DNA of 64,000 nucleotides from JBIQKZ01 sp044464765 (GTDB lineage: Bacteria; Pseudomonadota; Gammaproteobacteria; Burkholderiales; Burkholderiaceae_B): positions 1 through 64,000 of the forward strand of contig JBIQKZ010000009.1 of NCBI GenBank assembly GCA_044464765.1. The letters are read 5' to 3'. The notes under the pieces were generated by a model. It was not told where the DNA came from, ran no database searches, and saw only the letters and a program-made list of their open reading frames with translations. Every line of letters starts with the position of its first letter. Position 1 is the first letter of the stretch. This document shows, piece after piece, positions 52,255 to 62,082 of this stretch. The translations under genes and the position numbers were made by a program.

Positions 52255-53691
52255 CTATTTTTCGAGCGCCTTGATGGCGGCGGCTACGCCGGCGCCGTAG
52301 GCGGAATCGGCCTGGGAACAGTGGTCGATATGGCGCTGCTGGACTTCCTTGGTGACGCCCTGGATGGCGCGAGCCGTGTTGTCGAACAGCGCTTGCTTTT
52401 GCGTATCGTTCATCAGGCGGAACAGATTGCCGGGCTGCGAGAAGTAGTCGGTATCCACGCGATGGTCCCAACGATCGGCCGCGCCGTCAATGGCCAGGGG
52501 CGGTTCACGGAAATCGGGCTGCTCGGCCCATTCGCCTTGCGCGTTGGGTTCGTTGCCGGTGGTGCCGCCGTAGTTGCCGTCGACCCGCATGGCGCCGTCG
52601 CGGTGGAAGGCATGGAAGGGACACTTGGGCGCATTCACAGGAATCTGATGATGGTTCACGCCCAGGCGGTAGCGTTGCGCATCGCCATACGAGAACAAAC
52701 GGGCCTGCAGCATGCGGTCGGGCGAGAAGCTGATGCCGGGCACCACGTTGGCCGGGGTAAAGGCGGCTTGTTCGATTTCGGCAAAGAAGTTGTCGGGGTT
52801 GCGGTTAAGCTCGAGCACGCCGTATTCGATAAGAGGGTAGTCGCCGTGCGGCCAGACTTTGGTCAGGTCGAAGGGGTTCAGGTGATAGGTTTCGGCATCC
52901 TTCTCGGGCATGATCTGGATGTAGGCCGTCCAGCGCGGGAAGTCTTTGTTCTCGATGGACTCGTACAGATCGCGATGCGAGCTTTCGCGGTCGCGGCCCA
53001 CTACGTCGCATGCTTCGGCGTCGGTGTAATTCTTGATGCCTTGCTGGGTTTTGAAAGTGAACTTCACCCAAAAGCGCTCGTTATCGGCGTTGATGAAGCT
53101 GTAGGTGTGACTGCCGAACAAGTGCATATTGCGAAAGCCCACCGGAATGCCACGGTCGCTCATGACGATGGTGACTTGGTGCAGTGCTTCGGGCAGGCCT
53201 GTCCAGAATTCCCAGTTGTTCTGGGCGCTGCGCATGCCGGTGCGGGGGTCGCGCTTGACGGCGTGGTTCAGGTCGGGGAATTTAAGCGGGTCGCGAAAGA
53301 AGAACACCGGCGTGTTGTTGCCGACCAGGTCCCAGTTCCCCTCTTCGGTATAGAACTTCATGGCCACGCCGCGAATATCGCGTTCGGCGTCGGCCGCGCC
53401 GCGTTCGCCGGCAACGGTTGAAAACCGCATCAGCACGGGCGTTTGCTTGCCAACCTCGGAGAACACCTTGGCACGCGTGTACTGCGTGATGTCGTGGGTA
53501 ACGGTGAAGGTGCCATGCGCGCCGGCGCCCTTGGCGTGCATGCGGCGCTCGGGAATGACTTCACGGTTGAAGTGCGCTTGTTTTTCGATGAGCCATACGT
53601 CTTGCAGCAGCACTGGCCCGCGCAGCCCGGCCGTAAGAGAGTTTTGGTTATCGGGTACGGGAGCGCCGGCGGCGGTGGTTAACTTTTTCAT
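52255..53691 (-). CDS. katA: Monofunctional heme catalase (KatA, small subunit type)
   Basis: Breaks down hydrogen peroxide. Length 478 fits the small-subunit class. The distal histidine lies in IPERRMHAKGAGAHGTF and the proximal heme tyrosine in RLFSYGDAQRYRLG. FFFRDPLKFPDLNHAVKRDP is also conserved. It sits between yidC and mnmE, where most relatives have nothing. With a one-base gap to mnmE the two are probably co-transcribed. Confidence 0.96.
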   Translation of the reverse strand: MKKLTTAAGAPVPDNQNSLTAGLRGPVLLQDVWLIEKQAHFNREVIPERRMHAKGAGAHGTFTVTHDITQYTRAKVFSEVGKQTPVLMRFSTVAGERGAADAERDIRGVAMKFYTEEGNWDLVGNNTPVFFFRDPLKFPDLNHAVKRDPRTGMRSAQNNWEFWTGLPEALHQVTIVMSDRGIPVGFRNMHLFGSHTYSFINADNERFWVKFTFKTQQGIKNYTDAEACDVVGRDRESSHRDLYESIENKDFPRWTAYIQIMPEKDAETYHLNPFDLTKVWPHGDYPLIEYGVLELNRNPDNFFAEIEQAAFTPANVVPGISFSPDRMLQARLFSYGDAQRYRLGVNHHQIPVNAPKCPFHAFHRDGAMRVDGNYGGTTGNEPNAQGEWAEQPDFREPPLAIDGAADRWDHRVDTDYFSQPGNLFRLMNDTQKQALFDNTARAIQGVTKEVQQRHIDHCSQADSAYGAGVAAAIKALEK

Positions 53692-53842
53692 GAGATCTCC
53701 TTGGGTGATACGCCGCTTGACGGTGAGGCCGTAAACGGGATGAGCAGGGATCCGGGGAACCTGCTTAAGTCAGTGTATCCAGCCTTTATTAAAAAATGAA
53801 ATTGATTGCTTTCAATGGTTCGATAGTTTTGAGCTATGAAAA

Positions 53843-53874
53843 AAGCCTCTGGTTCATGGCGAAACCAGAGGCTT
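53843..53874 (-). terminator. Rho-independent terminator of the rpmH-yidC operon
   Basis: Arms 53843-53854 and 53863-53874 (AAGCCTCTGGTT and its complement) form a 12-base-pair stem with an 8-base loop. Read leftward, TTTTTTC follows. It lies 94 bases past the yidC stop and separates this operon from katA. Confidence 0.9.
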
Positions 53875-53967
53875 GTAGTGTAGACCATTGCGCGCAGCGT
53901 GAACGGGCTGGCGCGCCGAATCGGAACCGGCGGCCGCGCGGCGGAGCCGCCGGTTCCAACGCGATAA

Positions 53968-55662
53968 TCAGCGCTTGCTGGCGGCGGTGGCCTTGTCCAG
54001 CTTGTGCATGATGTAGCGCTGCTGGGCAATCGACACAATGTTGTTCACGCACCAGTACAGCACCAACCCGGCGGGGAAGAAGAACATCATGCCGCCAAAG
54101 ACCAGTGGCATGATCATCATGATCCGTGCTTGCATGGGGTCGGGCGGCGTGGGGTTCAGCTTGATCTGCAGGAACATGGTGCCCATCATGATGGCGGGCA
54201 GGATGAACCAGGGATCGTTCGCCGCCAAGTCGTGAATCCAGAGAATCCAGGGCGCGCCGCGCATTTCAACGCTGCCCAGCAATACCCAGTACAGGGAAAT
54301 GAACACGGGGATCTGCACCACCATGGGCAGGCAGCCGCCCAGCGGATTGATCTTCTCGGTGCGATACATTTCCATCATGGCGGCGTTCAGCTTGGTCTTG
54401 TCGTTGCCGACAGACTCGCGCAGCGCTTGCAGGCGGGGCGCCACTTGCTTCATCTTGGCCATCGAGCGGTAGCTGGCGGCGGACAAGGGGTAGAACACCA
54501 ACTTGATGAGAAGGGTAAGCACCACGATGGTCCAGCCCCAGTTGCCGATAAAGCCGTGGATCCAGGTCATGAGCTGGAACAGGGGTTTGGCGATGATGGT
54601 CAGGAAACCGTAATCGACCACGACGTCCAGCCCCGGAGCGACCGCTTGCATGGCTTCTTGGTCTTGCGGGCCGACCCACAGGTTGGCGTCCAGCGCCTGG
54701 TGCTGGCCGGGCTGAATGGCGCCGACGCCCTGGATGGTGCGGATGGAATACAGATTGTCGGCAACGCGCAGTATTTCGTTATGGCGCGGCTTGCCTTCGA
54801 CGGGCACCCAGGCGCTGGCAAAGTAGTGCTGCACCATGCCGATCCAGCCGTCGTCGGCCTGGCGGATGTACTGGCCCTTGTTTTTGTCGATGTCCGAGAA
54901 CGAGACTTTCTGGTATTTGTCGATGCTCGAATAAACCGCCGGCCCGGTAAATGTGCTGTAGAAGAACGACGTATTGGGCGGGTCGTTGCCGTCGCGCGTC
55001 AGTTGCAGGTAAACCGAGGGTGAAATGGGGGCGTCGCCCAGGTTGTAGACATCGTGGCGTACGTCGATATCGTAGCGGCCGCGATGCAGGGTATAGGTTT
55101 TGACGACCTTGACGTCGCCCGACTGGGCCTCGAATACCACCGCCAGGCTGTCGCCGGTCAGGCTGCGTTCCGACGAGACCAACGCGAACGGGGTCAAGTG
55201 AGTGGGGAAGCTGACGCCTGCCTCCGCGCCGACCACGCCCGTTTGGGCCACATAGGTGGAGCCGGGAATATTGTTCAGCAGCATCATGGGCTGCGTGGAA
55301 TCTTCAATGGCTTTGAATCGGGTCAGTTCCGCCTTGACGATCTGCGCGCCCAGCGTATCGAAGGTCAGGTTATAGACATCGGTGGAGATAGCGACCATTT
55401 CCGACTGGGCCGGCGGTGCGGCGGCATCTTCCACGGTGGTTGGCGGCGTACCGGCGCCGGCGGAATCCGCGGTGGCCGGAGCGGTTGGCACATGACCGTT
55501 CGCTGCGTCGGCCGGCGTGCTTGCCGTTTCTGCCGTGCTTGCTGTCTGGGTGGGGGTGCCGGAGAACAGCGATGGCTGGCCGTTATGCACTTGCCAGTTG
55601 TTCCACAGCAGCAAGAGCGAAAAAGAGAAAATCATCCAGAGGATGGTGCGTCGGATATCCAT
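53968..55662 (-). CDS. yidC: Membrane protein insertase YidC
   Basis: Inserts and folds inner-membrane proteins, alone or with Sec. The N-terminal anchor MDIRRTILWMIFSFSLLLLW is followed by the large periplasmic beta domain (about 60-340) and the core with five membrane segments (WGWTIVVLTLLIKLVFYPLS, GGCLPMVVQIPVFISLYWVL). Length 564 is normal for Gram-negative bacteria. Gene order yidD-yidC is the standard one. Confidence 0.96.
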   Translation of the reverse strand: MDIRRTILWMIFSFSLLLLWNNWQVHNGQPSLFSGTPTQTASTAETASTPADAANGHVPTAPATADSAGAGTPPTTVEDAAAPPAQSEMVAISTDVYNLTFDTLGAQIVKAELTRFKAIEDSTQPMMLLNNIPGSTYVAQTGVVGAEAGVSFPTHLTPFALVSSERSLTGDSLAVVFEAQSGDVKVVKTYTLHRGRYDIDVRHDVYNLGDAPISPSVYLQLTRDGNDPPNTSFFYSTFTGPAVYSSIDKYQKVSFSDIDKNKGQYIRQADDGWIGMVQHYFASAWVPVEGKPRHNEILRVADNLYSIRTIQGVGAIQPGQHQALDANLWVGPQDQEAMQAVAPGLDVVVDYGFLTIIAKPLFQLMTWIHGFIGNWGWTIVVLTLLIKLVFYPLSAASYRSMAKMKQVAPRLQALRESVGNDKTKLNAAMMEMYRTEKINPLGGCLPMVVQIPVFISLYWVLLGSVEMRGAPWILWIHDLAANDPWFILPAIMMGTMFLQIKLNPTPPDPMQARIMMIMPLVFGGMMFFFPAGLVLYWCVNNIVSIAQQRYIMHKLDKATAASKR

Positions 55663-55801
55663 AGCGCCTGTGTTTAAATGAATGCTTCGGTTTCAAGCAG
55701 AGCAAAAGCGGGTTAGTTTAACGTAGACCGGCTGACTCGCGGATGATTCGGGCCGCGTGCGGCAAAACGAACGAATAAGCCCGGGGTGGTTCGGCGACAG
55801 C

Positions 55802-56035
55802 CTATTGAACCCTGGGTTTTATATCAGGAACAGGGTCGTGCCCTCCGTGCGTCCAGGGGTTGCAACGCAGGATGCGCCAAATCGCCAGGCCCAAGCCTTT
55901 GAATGCGCCATGAACCTGTATGGCTTCTATGGCATAGGCCGAACAGCTTGGGGTGAATCGGCAATTCCGCCCGATCCATGGGCTAAGAAAATACCGGTAG
56001 AAGCGAATGGGCGCGATCAGCAAGGCCTTGATCAT
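55802..56035 (-). CDS. yidD: Membrane protein insertion efficiency factor YidD
   Basis: A 77-residue protein with the conserved RFYRYFLSPWIGRNCRFTPS and CSAYAIEAI with WRILRCNPWTHGGHDPVP. Its gene overlaps rnpA by four bases, the usual arrangement. It assists YidC-dependent insertion. Confidence 0.95.
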   Translation of the reverse strand: MIKALLIAPIRFYRYFLSPWIGRNCRFTPSCSAYAIEAIQVHGAFKGLGLAIWRILRCNPWTHGGHDPVPDIKPRVQ

Positions 56036-56394
56036 TTTCGTGCCCGTTTAAGCAGCGCATCCGCTTCGGCGCGCGCCTGCCGTTTTAATTCGGTTAAGCT
56101 AATAGACCCAACCGGAGAATGCAGCCGGAACACAAAGTCGCAAGGGGGCAAGTCGTGGCGCACATGGCGAAACGCTTCCCGTATGACGCGTTTGAGCGCG
56201 TTGCGGGTAACCGCTTTGGCGGCAAACCGCTTGGCGATAATCATTCCAAGACGGGCGCATGCCGGTTCGGGCGGAGCTTCACGCGGCGTTGTAACAACGA
56301 ACATCGCCCCTCGAGCGACACGCTTGCCTTTCAGGGCGGAAACGTATTCGGAGGGGCGGTGCAGGCGCGCCGCTGATGGTAGCGTGGCACGCAT
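56032..56394 (-). CDS. rnpA: Ribonuclease P protein component
   Basis: Protein subunit that helps the RNase P RNA trim tRNA 5' ends. A basic protein of 120 residues with RLGMIIAKRFAAKAVTRNAL and KRVIREAFR, which form the RNA-binding RNR motif region. It lies 87 bases after rpmH and overlaps yidD. Confidence 0.95.
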   Translation of the reverse strand: MRATLPSAARLHRPSEYVSALKGKRVARGAMFVVTTPREAPPEPACARLGMIIAKRFAAKAVTRNALKRVIREAFRHVRHDLPPCDFVFRLHSPVGSISLTELKRQARAEADALLKRARK

Positions 56395-56481
56395 GAAACG
56401 TTGTCAGGGCGGGCGGCGGGTTAGGGGGCGGATAAAAGCGGCCTGACCCTTGCCTTGTTACCCTGTTGCGACGGGCTGGGC

Positions 56482-56616
56482 TTAGACAGCCAGGCGCTTG
56501 CGGCCTTTCGCGCGGCGTGCATTAATGACAGCGCGGCCGCCACGGGTTTTCATGCGTACGAGGAAACCGTGGGTGCGCTTGCGACGGGTAACGGAAGGTT
56601 GAAAAGTGCGTTTCAT
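56482..56616 (-). CDS. rpmH: 50S ribosomal protein L34
   Basis: The 44-residue protein MKRTFQPSVTRRKRTHGFLV and RMKTRGGRAVINARRAKGRK matches L34 over its full length. The frame extends 24 codons upstream, but only this ATG fits. It starts the leftward rpmH-rnpA-yidD-yidC operon. The leader contains two hairpins (GGCTTTT-AAAAGCC and GGCCA-TGGCC). Confidence 0.98.
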   Translation of the reverse strand: MKRTFQPSVTRRKRTHGFLVRMKTRGGRAVINARRAKGRKRLAV

Positions 56617-56689
56617 GATGGGTCCAAAATATAAAAGAGCTGCTTGCGGGCCAACGTTCGCTGGCCGGCTTTTCTTGGAAAAGCCCATT

Positions 56690-56718
56690 ATTTCATCAAA
56701 TTACGGGCGAAAAGTCAA
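56690..56718 (-). promoter_or_regulatory. Candidate promoter of the rpmH operon
   Basis: On the minus strand TTGACT (56713-56718) is followed, after 17 bases, by TGAAAT (56690-56695). It lies about 75 bases upstream of the rpmH start. Confidence 0.55.
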
Positions 56719-56758
56719 CTGTCTAGCATTAATACTAGGGTTATGCATGGCCCAAGCT

Positions 56759-56767
56759 TGTGGATAA
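56759..56767 (-). promoter_or_regulatory. Single DnaA box upstream of dnaA
   Basis: TGTGGATAA is a perfect DnaA box 47 bases before the dnaA start. As a lone perfect box in a 197-base gap it is more likely a site of DnaA autoregulation than a full origin. Confidence 0.75.
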
Positions 56768-56813
56768 CTACCCCCTCAACGGGGTAGAATCGAGGTTTAC
56801 AGAAGTGGTGAAC

Positions 56814-58226
56814 ATGAAAGATTTTTGGCAGACTTGCGTTCAGCGACTCGAGCAAGACTTCCCTCCCCAGCAAATTAGCGCATGGATACGCCCCCTGGTT
56901 CCCCTGGCCTTCGATGAAGAGCAAGCGGTGCTGCGTGTGTCTGCGCCTAATCGATTCAAGCTGGATTGGGTGCGCAAGAATTTTTCATCCCAAATCGAAA
57001 CCTTGGCAACGGAATGGTTCGACCGGCCGGTGCAGGTTGCTTTCGAGCTAGCCGTCGGCCAGAGCGCCGCCGGGGCTGGCGCCGGGGCCGCCGCGCCGTT
57101 GCGCCCCGCGCCGCCGGGGCTGGTGCAAGCGCCGCAGGCGCCCCAACCTCCCGTGGGGCAGCCGGCGCCCGCAGCGGTCGCAACCGCCGACGCGGTCCAC
57201 GATCGCTCGCGCCTGAACACCGACCTGACATTCGAGAACTTCGTTACCGGGAAAGCCAATCAGCTGGCGCGCGCCGCTGCCTTGCAGGTTGCCGAGAACC
57301 CCGGGGTTTCGTATAACCCCCTATTCCTGTACGGCGGCGTCGGCTTGGGCAAAACCCACCTTATCCATGCCATTGGCAATGCCCTGTTGGAAAACGGCAT
57401 GGGCACCCGTATTCGTTACGTACATGCCGACCAATACGTGTCCGATGTCGTCAAGGCCTACCAGCGCAAGGCATTCGATGAATTCAAGCGGTATTACCAT
57501 TCGCTCGACCTGTTGCTGATCGACGACATCCAGTTCTTTGCCGGCAAGAATCGTACCCAGGAAGAGTTTTTCTATGCGTTTGAAGCCATGGTGGCCCAGC
57601 GCAAGCAAATCATCATCACGTCGGACACCTACCCCAAGGAACTGTCGAACATCGATAGTCGCCTGATCTCCCGGTTCGATTCGGGCCTTACCGTGGCCAT
57701 CGAACCGCCCGAACTCGAAATGCGCGTGGCTATTTTGCTGCGCAAGGCCGAGACCGAAGGCGTTGCCATGCCCGAAGAAGTGGCCTTCTTCATTGCCAAG
57801 CACTTGCGCAGCAACGTGCGCGAACTCGAGGGCGCCCTGCGCAAGGTGTCCGCCTACGCGCGTTTTCATGGCCGTGAAGTCCTTACCGTTGAAGTCTGCA
57901 AAGACGCGCTGAAAGACCTGTTATCGGTCTCGAACGGCCAGATAACTGTGGAAAATATCCAGAAAACCGTTGCCGATTTCTACAAGATCAAGGTGGCGGA
58001 CATGTATTCGAAACGACGCCCTGCCAATATTGCGATGCCGAGGCAGGTGGCCATGTACCTGGCCAAAGAGCTCACGCAAAAAAGCCTGCCGGAAATCGGC
58101 GATCTTTTTGGCGGCAGAGACCACACAACCGTGCTGCACGCGGTTCGTAAAATATCGGACGCCCGGTCCAAGCAGTCAGAACTAAACCACGCACTACACG
58201 TACTAGAACAAACCTTAAAAGGATAA
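56814..58226 (+). CDS. dnaA: Chromosomal replication initiator DnaA
   Basis: Binds DnaA boxes and opens oriC. Domain I starts at MKDFWQTCVQRLEQDFPPQQ. A Pro/Ala-rich linker spans about residues 80-135. The AAA+ domain has Walker A GGVGLGKTHL, LLLIDDIQFFAGK and GALRKVSAYARF. Domain IV ends with GGRDHTTVLHAVRKI. The start at 56814 was chosen over an upstream in-frame codon because it matches the family. dnaN follows by two bases. Confidence 0.98.
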   Translation: MKDFWQTCVQRLEQDFPPQQISAWIRPLVPLAFDEEQAVLRVSAPNRFKLDWVRKNFSSQIETLATEWFDRPVQVAFELAVGQSAAGAGAGAAAPLRPAPPGLVQAPQAPQPPVGQPAPAAVATADAVHDRSRLNTDLTFENFVTGKANQLARAAALQVAENPGVSYNPLFLYGGVGLGKTHLIHAIGNALLENGMGTRIRYVHADQYVSDVVKAYQRKAFDEFKRYYHSLDLLLIDDIQFFAGKNRTQEEFFYAFEAMVAQRKQIIITSDTYPKELSNIDSRLISRFDSGLTVAIEPPELEMRVAILLRKAETEGVAMPEEVAFFIAKHLRSNVRELEGALRKVSAYARFHGREVLTVEVCKDALKDLLSVSNGQITVENIQKTVADFYKIKVADMYSKRRPANIAMPRQVAMYLAKELTQKSLPEIGDLFGGRDHTTVLHAVRKISDARSKQSELNHALHVLEQTLKG

Positions 58227-58228
58227 CC

Positions 58229-59338
58229 ATGCAACTCGTACAATCGACTCGCGATGCGTTGTTGAAACCGCTTTCGACGGTGGCGGGAATCGTTGAAAGA
58301 AGGCATACCATGCCCATACTGGCCAATATCTTGTTGCGCAAGACGGGCAATAACGTGGCCTTTGTCGCAACGGACCTCGAGGTGCAGATCACGACCCATG
58401 CTCAGTTCGGTGTGGGCGACGACGACGAATCGACCACAGTTGCGGCGCGCAAGCTGTTGGACATCTTGCGGGCGCTGCCCGAGGCGGGCGATGTCAAGGT
58501 GGGCCTGGCCAATGGCAAGATGTCGGTGCAGTCGGGCAAAAGCCGTTTCGCCCTGCAAACCCTGGCCGCGGCCGACTACCCCATGCTTAGCCAGCCTGAA
58601 AAATGGGACGTCTCGTTTACGCTCGAACAAAAAACGCTAAAGCATCTGTTCAACATGGTGCACTTTGCCATGGCGCAGCAAGACATCCGTTATTACCTGA
58701 ACGGCCTGCTTTTCGTGTTCGAGCCGGGCTGGGTGCGCGCCGTGGCAACCGATGGGCATCGTCTGGCCCACAGCGGTACAGCGGTCGACGGCATTACCGA
58801 AAAGCACGATGTCATCGTGCCGCGCAAAACCGTATTGGAACTACAGCGCCTGCTGGGTGAAACCGACGAGCCTGTTACAATTGACGTTGCTCCCGGCCAG
58901 ATTCGCTTCCGTTTCGACGATGTCGAGCTGGTGTCCAAGCTGGTGGAAGGCAAGTTCCCCGATTTCACCCGGGTCATCCCCACCAATTACACACGCCATT
59001 TCTCGGTCAATCGCGAATTGCTGCAGGGCAGCCTGCAACGTGCGGCTATTCTTACTACCGACAAGCTCAAGGGTGTGCGTATTCAGCTGTCGGACAACCA
59101 GCTCAAGATCACCTCGACCAACGCCGAGCAGGAAGAGGCGTTCGAGGAAATCGACATCGACTACACCCACGAGCCGCTGGACGTCGGTTTTAACGTCAGC
59201 TATTTGCTCGACGTGCTGTCCAACGTCAAGACCGATACGTTGCAGTGGTCCGTACAACCCGATGTCAATGCCTCTGCACTGATCACGTCGCCCGACGACG
59301 ATCAGTTCAAGTATGTCGTCATGCCCATGCGTATTTAA
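58229..59338 (+). CDS. dnaN: DNA polymerase III beta sliding clamp
   Basis: The ring-shaped processivity clamp, 369 residues in three repeated domains. MQLVQSTRDALLKPLSTVAG, RRHTMPILANILL, VATDGHRLAH and the C-terminal VVMPMRI are diagnostic. It is directly coupled to dnaA. Confidence 0.98.
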   Translation: MQLVQSTRDALLKPLSTVAGIVERRHTMPILANILLRKTGNNVAFVATDLEVQITTHAQFGVGDDDESTTVAARKLLDILRALPEAGDVKVGLANGKMSVQSGKSRFALQTLAAADYPMLSQPEKWDVSFTLEQKTLKHLFNMVHFAMAQQDIRYYLNGLLFVFEPGWVRAVATDGHRLAHSGTAVDGITEKHDVIVPRKTVLELQRLLGETDEPVTIDVAPGQIRFRFDDVELVSKLVEGKFPDFTRVIPTNYTRHFSVNRELLQGSLQRAAILTTDKLKGVRIQLSDNQLKITSTNAEQEEAFEEIDIDYTHEPLDVGFNVSYLLDVLSNVKTDTLQWSVQPDVNASALITSPDDDQFKYVVMPMRI

Positions 59339-59434
59339 ACGGCCTGGATGGTGTCGATTGAAGCGCAGTGCGTCCCAAGTTTGCGTCTGCCCGGATAGGC
59401 AGGCGCAAACGCTCTAAAAGGTTCTAATTCAGAT

Positions 59435-61885
59435 ATGTCAGATCAAACCGCGATTACTCCGGATACCGGCTATGGCGCCGATTCCATCAGAATGCTCAAG
59501 GGGCTGGAAGCTGTTCGCAAGCGGCCTGGCATGTATATTGGCGACACATCCGATGGAACCGGCCTGCACCACATGGTGTTCGAAGTCGTTGACAACGCCA
59601 TCGACGAGGCGTTGGCGGGGCATTGCGACGACATCGTCGTCACCATTCATGCCGACAACAGCATTTCGGTATCGGACAACGGGCGCGGCATACCCACCGA
59701 CATCCACAAAGACGACGAATTCGGCCGCAGTGCGGCGGAAATCGTCATGACCGAGCTGCATGCCGGCGGCAAGTTCGATCACAACTCCTATAAAGTGTCG
59801 GGCGGCTTGCACGGCGTGGGCGTGTCGTGCGTGAACGCCTTGTCCGAGTGGCTGCAACTGACCATCTGGCGCAAAGGCCAGACTCACGAAATACTATTTC
59901 GTCGCGGCGAGCGCGACGAGCCGCTGAAAGTTACGGGCCCCACCGACAAGAAAGGCACGAGAGTGCGCTTCCTGGCCGACAGCACCATTTTCGAGAACAT
60001 CGAATACCACTACGACATCCTGGCCAAGCGGCTGCGCGAACTGTCCTTCCTGAATAACGGCGTAAAAATCCGCCTGGTGGACGAGCGCCAGGGCAAGGAA
60101 GAAAACTTTGCCTTCCTGGGCGGCGTAAAGGGGTTTGTCGAGTACATCAATCGCGCCAAAACCGTGCTGCACCCCAATGTGTTTTCGGTTGGCACCGAAT
60201 CCACCATTGGCGACACCACGGTCGGTGTCGACGTTGCCATGCAATGGAATGACAGCTATGCCGAAACCGTGCTGTGCTTCACCAATAATATTCCCCAGCG
60301 TGACGGCGGCACCCACTTAACGGGTTTGCGCGCGGCCATGACGCGGGTATTGAACAAGTACATTGCCGACAACGAACTGGCCAAGAAGGCCAAGGTCGAC
60401 ACCACTGGCGACGACATGCGCGAAGGCCTGGCCTGCGTTCTGTCGGTAAAGGTGCCCGAACCAAAATTCAGCAGCCAGACCAAAGACAAGCTGGTGTCCA
60501 GCGAAGTGCGCCCCGCCGTTGAAGAAGCCGTGGCGCGCACGCTTGAAACCTGGCTGCTTGAAAACCCCAACGACGCCAAGGCGCTGTGCAACAAGATTAT
60601 TGAAGCTGCGCGCGCGCGCGATGCCGCCCGCAAGGCGCGCGAAATGACACGCCGCAAAAGCGTGCTGGAAGGGGCCGGCCTGCCGGGCAAGCTGGCGGAC
60701 TGCCAGGAAAAAGACCCTGCATTAAGTGAAATTTATATTGTCGAGGGCGACTCGGCCGGGGGGTCCGCCAAGCAAGGCCGCGATCGCAAGTTCCAGGCCA
60801 TCTTGCCGCTGCGCGGCAAGGTGCTGAACGTGGAAAAAGCCCGCTTCGACCGCCTGATCGCCAGTGAGCAGATCACGACGCTGATTACCGCGCTGGGCAC
60901 CAGCATTGGGCCCGACTTCAATATCGACAAGCTGCGCTATCACCGCATTATTATCATGACGGACGCCGACGTCGACGGCGCGCACATCCGTACCTTGCTA
61001 CTTACGCTGTTTTATCGCCAAATGCCCGAACTGATCGAGCGCGGCTATATATACATTGCCCAGCCGCCGCTCTACAAGGTCAAGGTCGGCCGCGAAGAGC
61101 GTTATCTGAAAGACGACCAGGAAGAGGCGCAGTTCATGATGCAACTGGCCTTGAAGGATGCCGCGCTGGTCCCGCGCGAAGGCGCGGCGCCGATTACAGG
61201 CGATGCCCTGGCCGAACTGGCCCGCCAATACATCATGGCCGATGCGGTCATCAATCGCCTGTCGCGCTATACCGATCTGGCCAGCCTTTCCGCGATGGCC
61301 GAAGGGGTGGAAATCCGCCTGGACACGGCCGAGCACGCGGCCGAATCCGCCGCCCGCCTGGAGCAAGCCATTCTTGATCCGCTGGCGCCTAATTCGGTAC
61401 ACGTGGAAGTAGACGAGAACGAGGCCGGCGATGCATGGCGATTGTTGGTGAAGCGCATGCATCATGGCAACGTCCGGGTCAGCGTATTTGACCGCTTGTT
61501 TGTGCTTGGGGCCGACTATGCCGTCTTGTCCAAGGCGGCCAAGACCTTCATGGGCCTGATCGGCGCAGGCGCAGTCGTTACGCGCGGCGAAGGCGACAAG
61601 CGCAAGGAAAAGCGCATCTCGGATTTCCGCGAGGCGATGCACTGGCTGCGCGGCGAGGCCGATCGCAGTATTTCCAAGCAGCGCTATAAAGGTCTGGGCG
61701 AGATGAATCCTGATCAGTTGTGGGAAACCACCATGGATCCCACCGTTCGCCGTTTGCTGCAAGTGCAGGTGGAAGACGCCATGGCGGCCGACGAGATGTT
61801 CACTACGCTAATGGGTGACGACGTTGAACCGCGCCGGGCCTTCATTGAAACGCATGCGCTGCAGGCGGGGAATATTGATACGTAG
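59435..61885 (+). CDS. gyrB: DNA gyrase subunit B
   Basis: ATPase subunit of gyrase, 816 residues. The GHKL ATP site (EVVDNAIDEALAGHCDDI, DNGRGIP, SGGLHGVGVSCVNALS), the TOPRIM motif EGDSAGGSAKQGRDRKFQAI, DADVDGAHIRTL and the C-terminal KQRYKGLGEMNP are intact. It includes the longer insertion in the TOPRIM half seen in proteobacteria. A strong terminator follows. Confidence 0.98.
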   Translation: MSDQTAITPDTGYGADSIRMLKGLEAVRKRPGMYIGDTSDGTGLHHMVFEVVDNAIDEALAGHCDDIVVTIHADNSISVSDNGRGIPTDIHKDDEFGRSAAEIVMTELHAGGKFDHNSYKVSGGLHGVGVSCVNALSEWLQLTIWRKGQTHEILFRRGERDEPLKVTGPTDKKGTRVRFLADSTIFENIEYHYDILAKRLRELSFLNNGVKIRLVDERQGKEENFAFLGGVKGFVEYINRAKTVLHPNVFSVGTESTIGDTTVGVDVAMQWNDSYAETVLCFTNNIPQRDGGTHLTGLRAAMTRVLNKYIADNELAKKAKVDTTGDDMREGLACVLSVKVPEPKFSSQTKDKLVSSEVRPAVEEAVARTLETWLLENPNDAKALCNKIIEAARARDAARKAREMTRRKSVLEGAGLPGKLADCQEKDPALSEIYIVEGDSAGGSAKQGRDRKFQAILPLRGKVLNVEKARFDRLIASEQITTLITALGTSIGPDFNIDKLRYHRIIIMTDADVDGAHIRTLLLTLFYRQMPELIERGYIYIAQPPLYKVKVGREERYLKDDQEEAQFMMQLALKDAALVPREGAAPITGDALAELARQYIMADAVINRLSRYTDLASLSAMAEGVEIRLDTAEHAAESAARLEQAILDPLAPNSVHVEVDENEAGDAWRLLVKRMHHGNVRVSVFDRLFVLGADYAVLSKAAKTFMGLIGAGAVVTRGEGDKRKEKRISDFREAMHWLRGEADRSISKQRYKGLGEMNPDQLWETTMDPTVRRLLQVQVEDAMAADEMFTTLMGDDVEPRRAFIETHALQAGNIDT

Positions 61886-61920
61886 TTGTGGTTGTAGGTG
61901 AAGGCATAAGCTGAGAATCC

Positions 61921-61952
61921 GAGGCCCATAAGTTGAGAAACTTATGGGCCTC
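61921..61952 (+). terminator. Terminator after gyrB
   Basis: Arms 61921-61934 and 61939-61952 (GAGGCCCATAAGTT and its exact complement) make a 14-base-pair stem with a GAGA loop. It lies 35 bases after the gyrB stop. Confidence 0.85.
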
Positions 61953-62082
61953 GTGGTTTGGATGAGCTTTGCCTATGCGTTGTGGATGCGTTATACCGCG
62001 TTATACCGGGAAGGGATAATTATCGTTTTTGGGTATAACCGTGGTGCAGAGGAGACTAACGCGGTGTGGGCCGTATTCCTCC

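Noticed and set aside
56617..56813. rpmH-dnaA gap as the replication origin
   Set aside because: Only one perfect DnaA box and less than 200 bases; the 8.5-9.0 kb gap is a better candidate.
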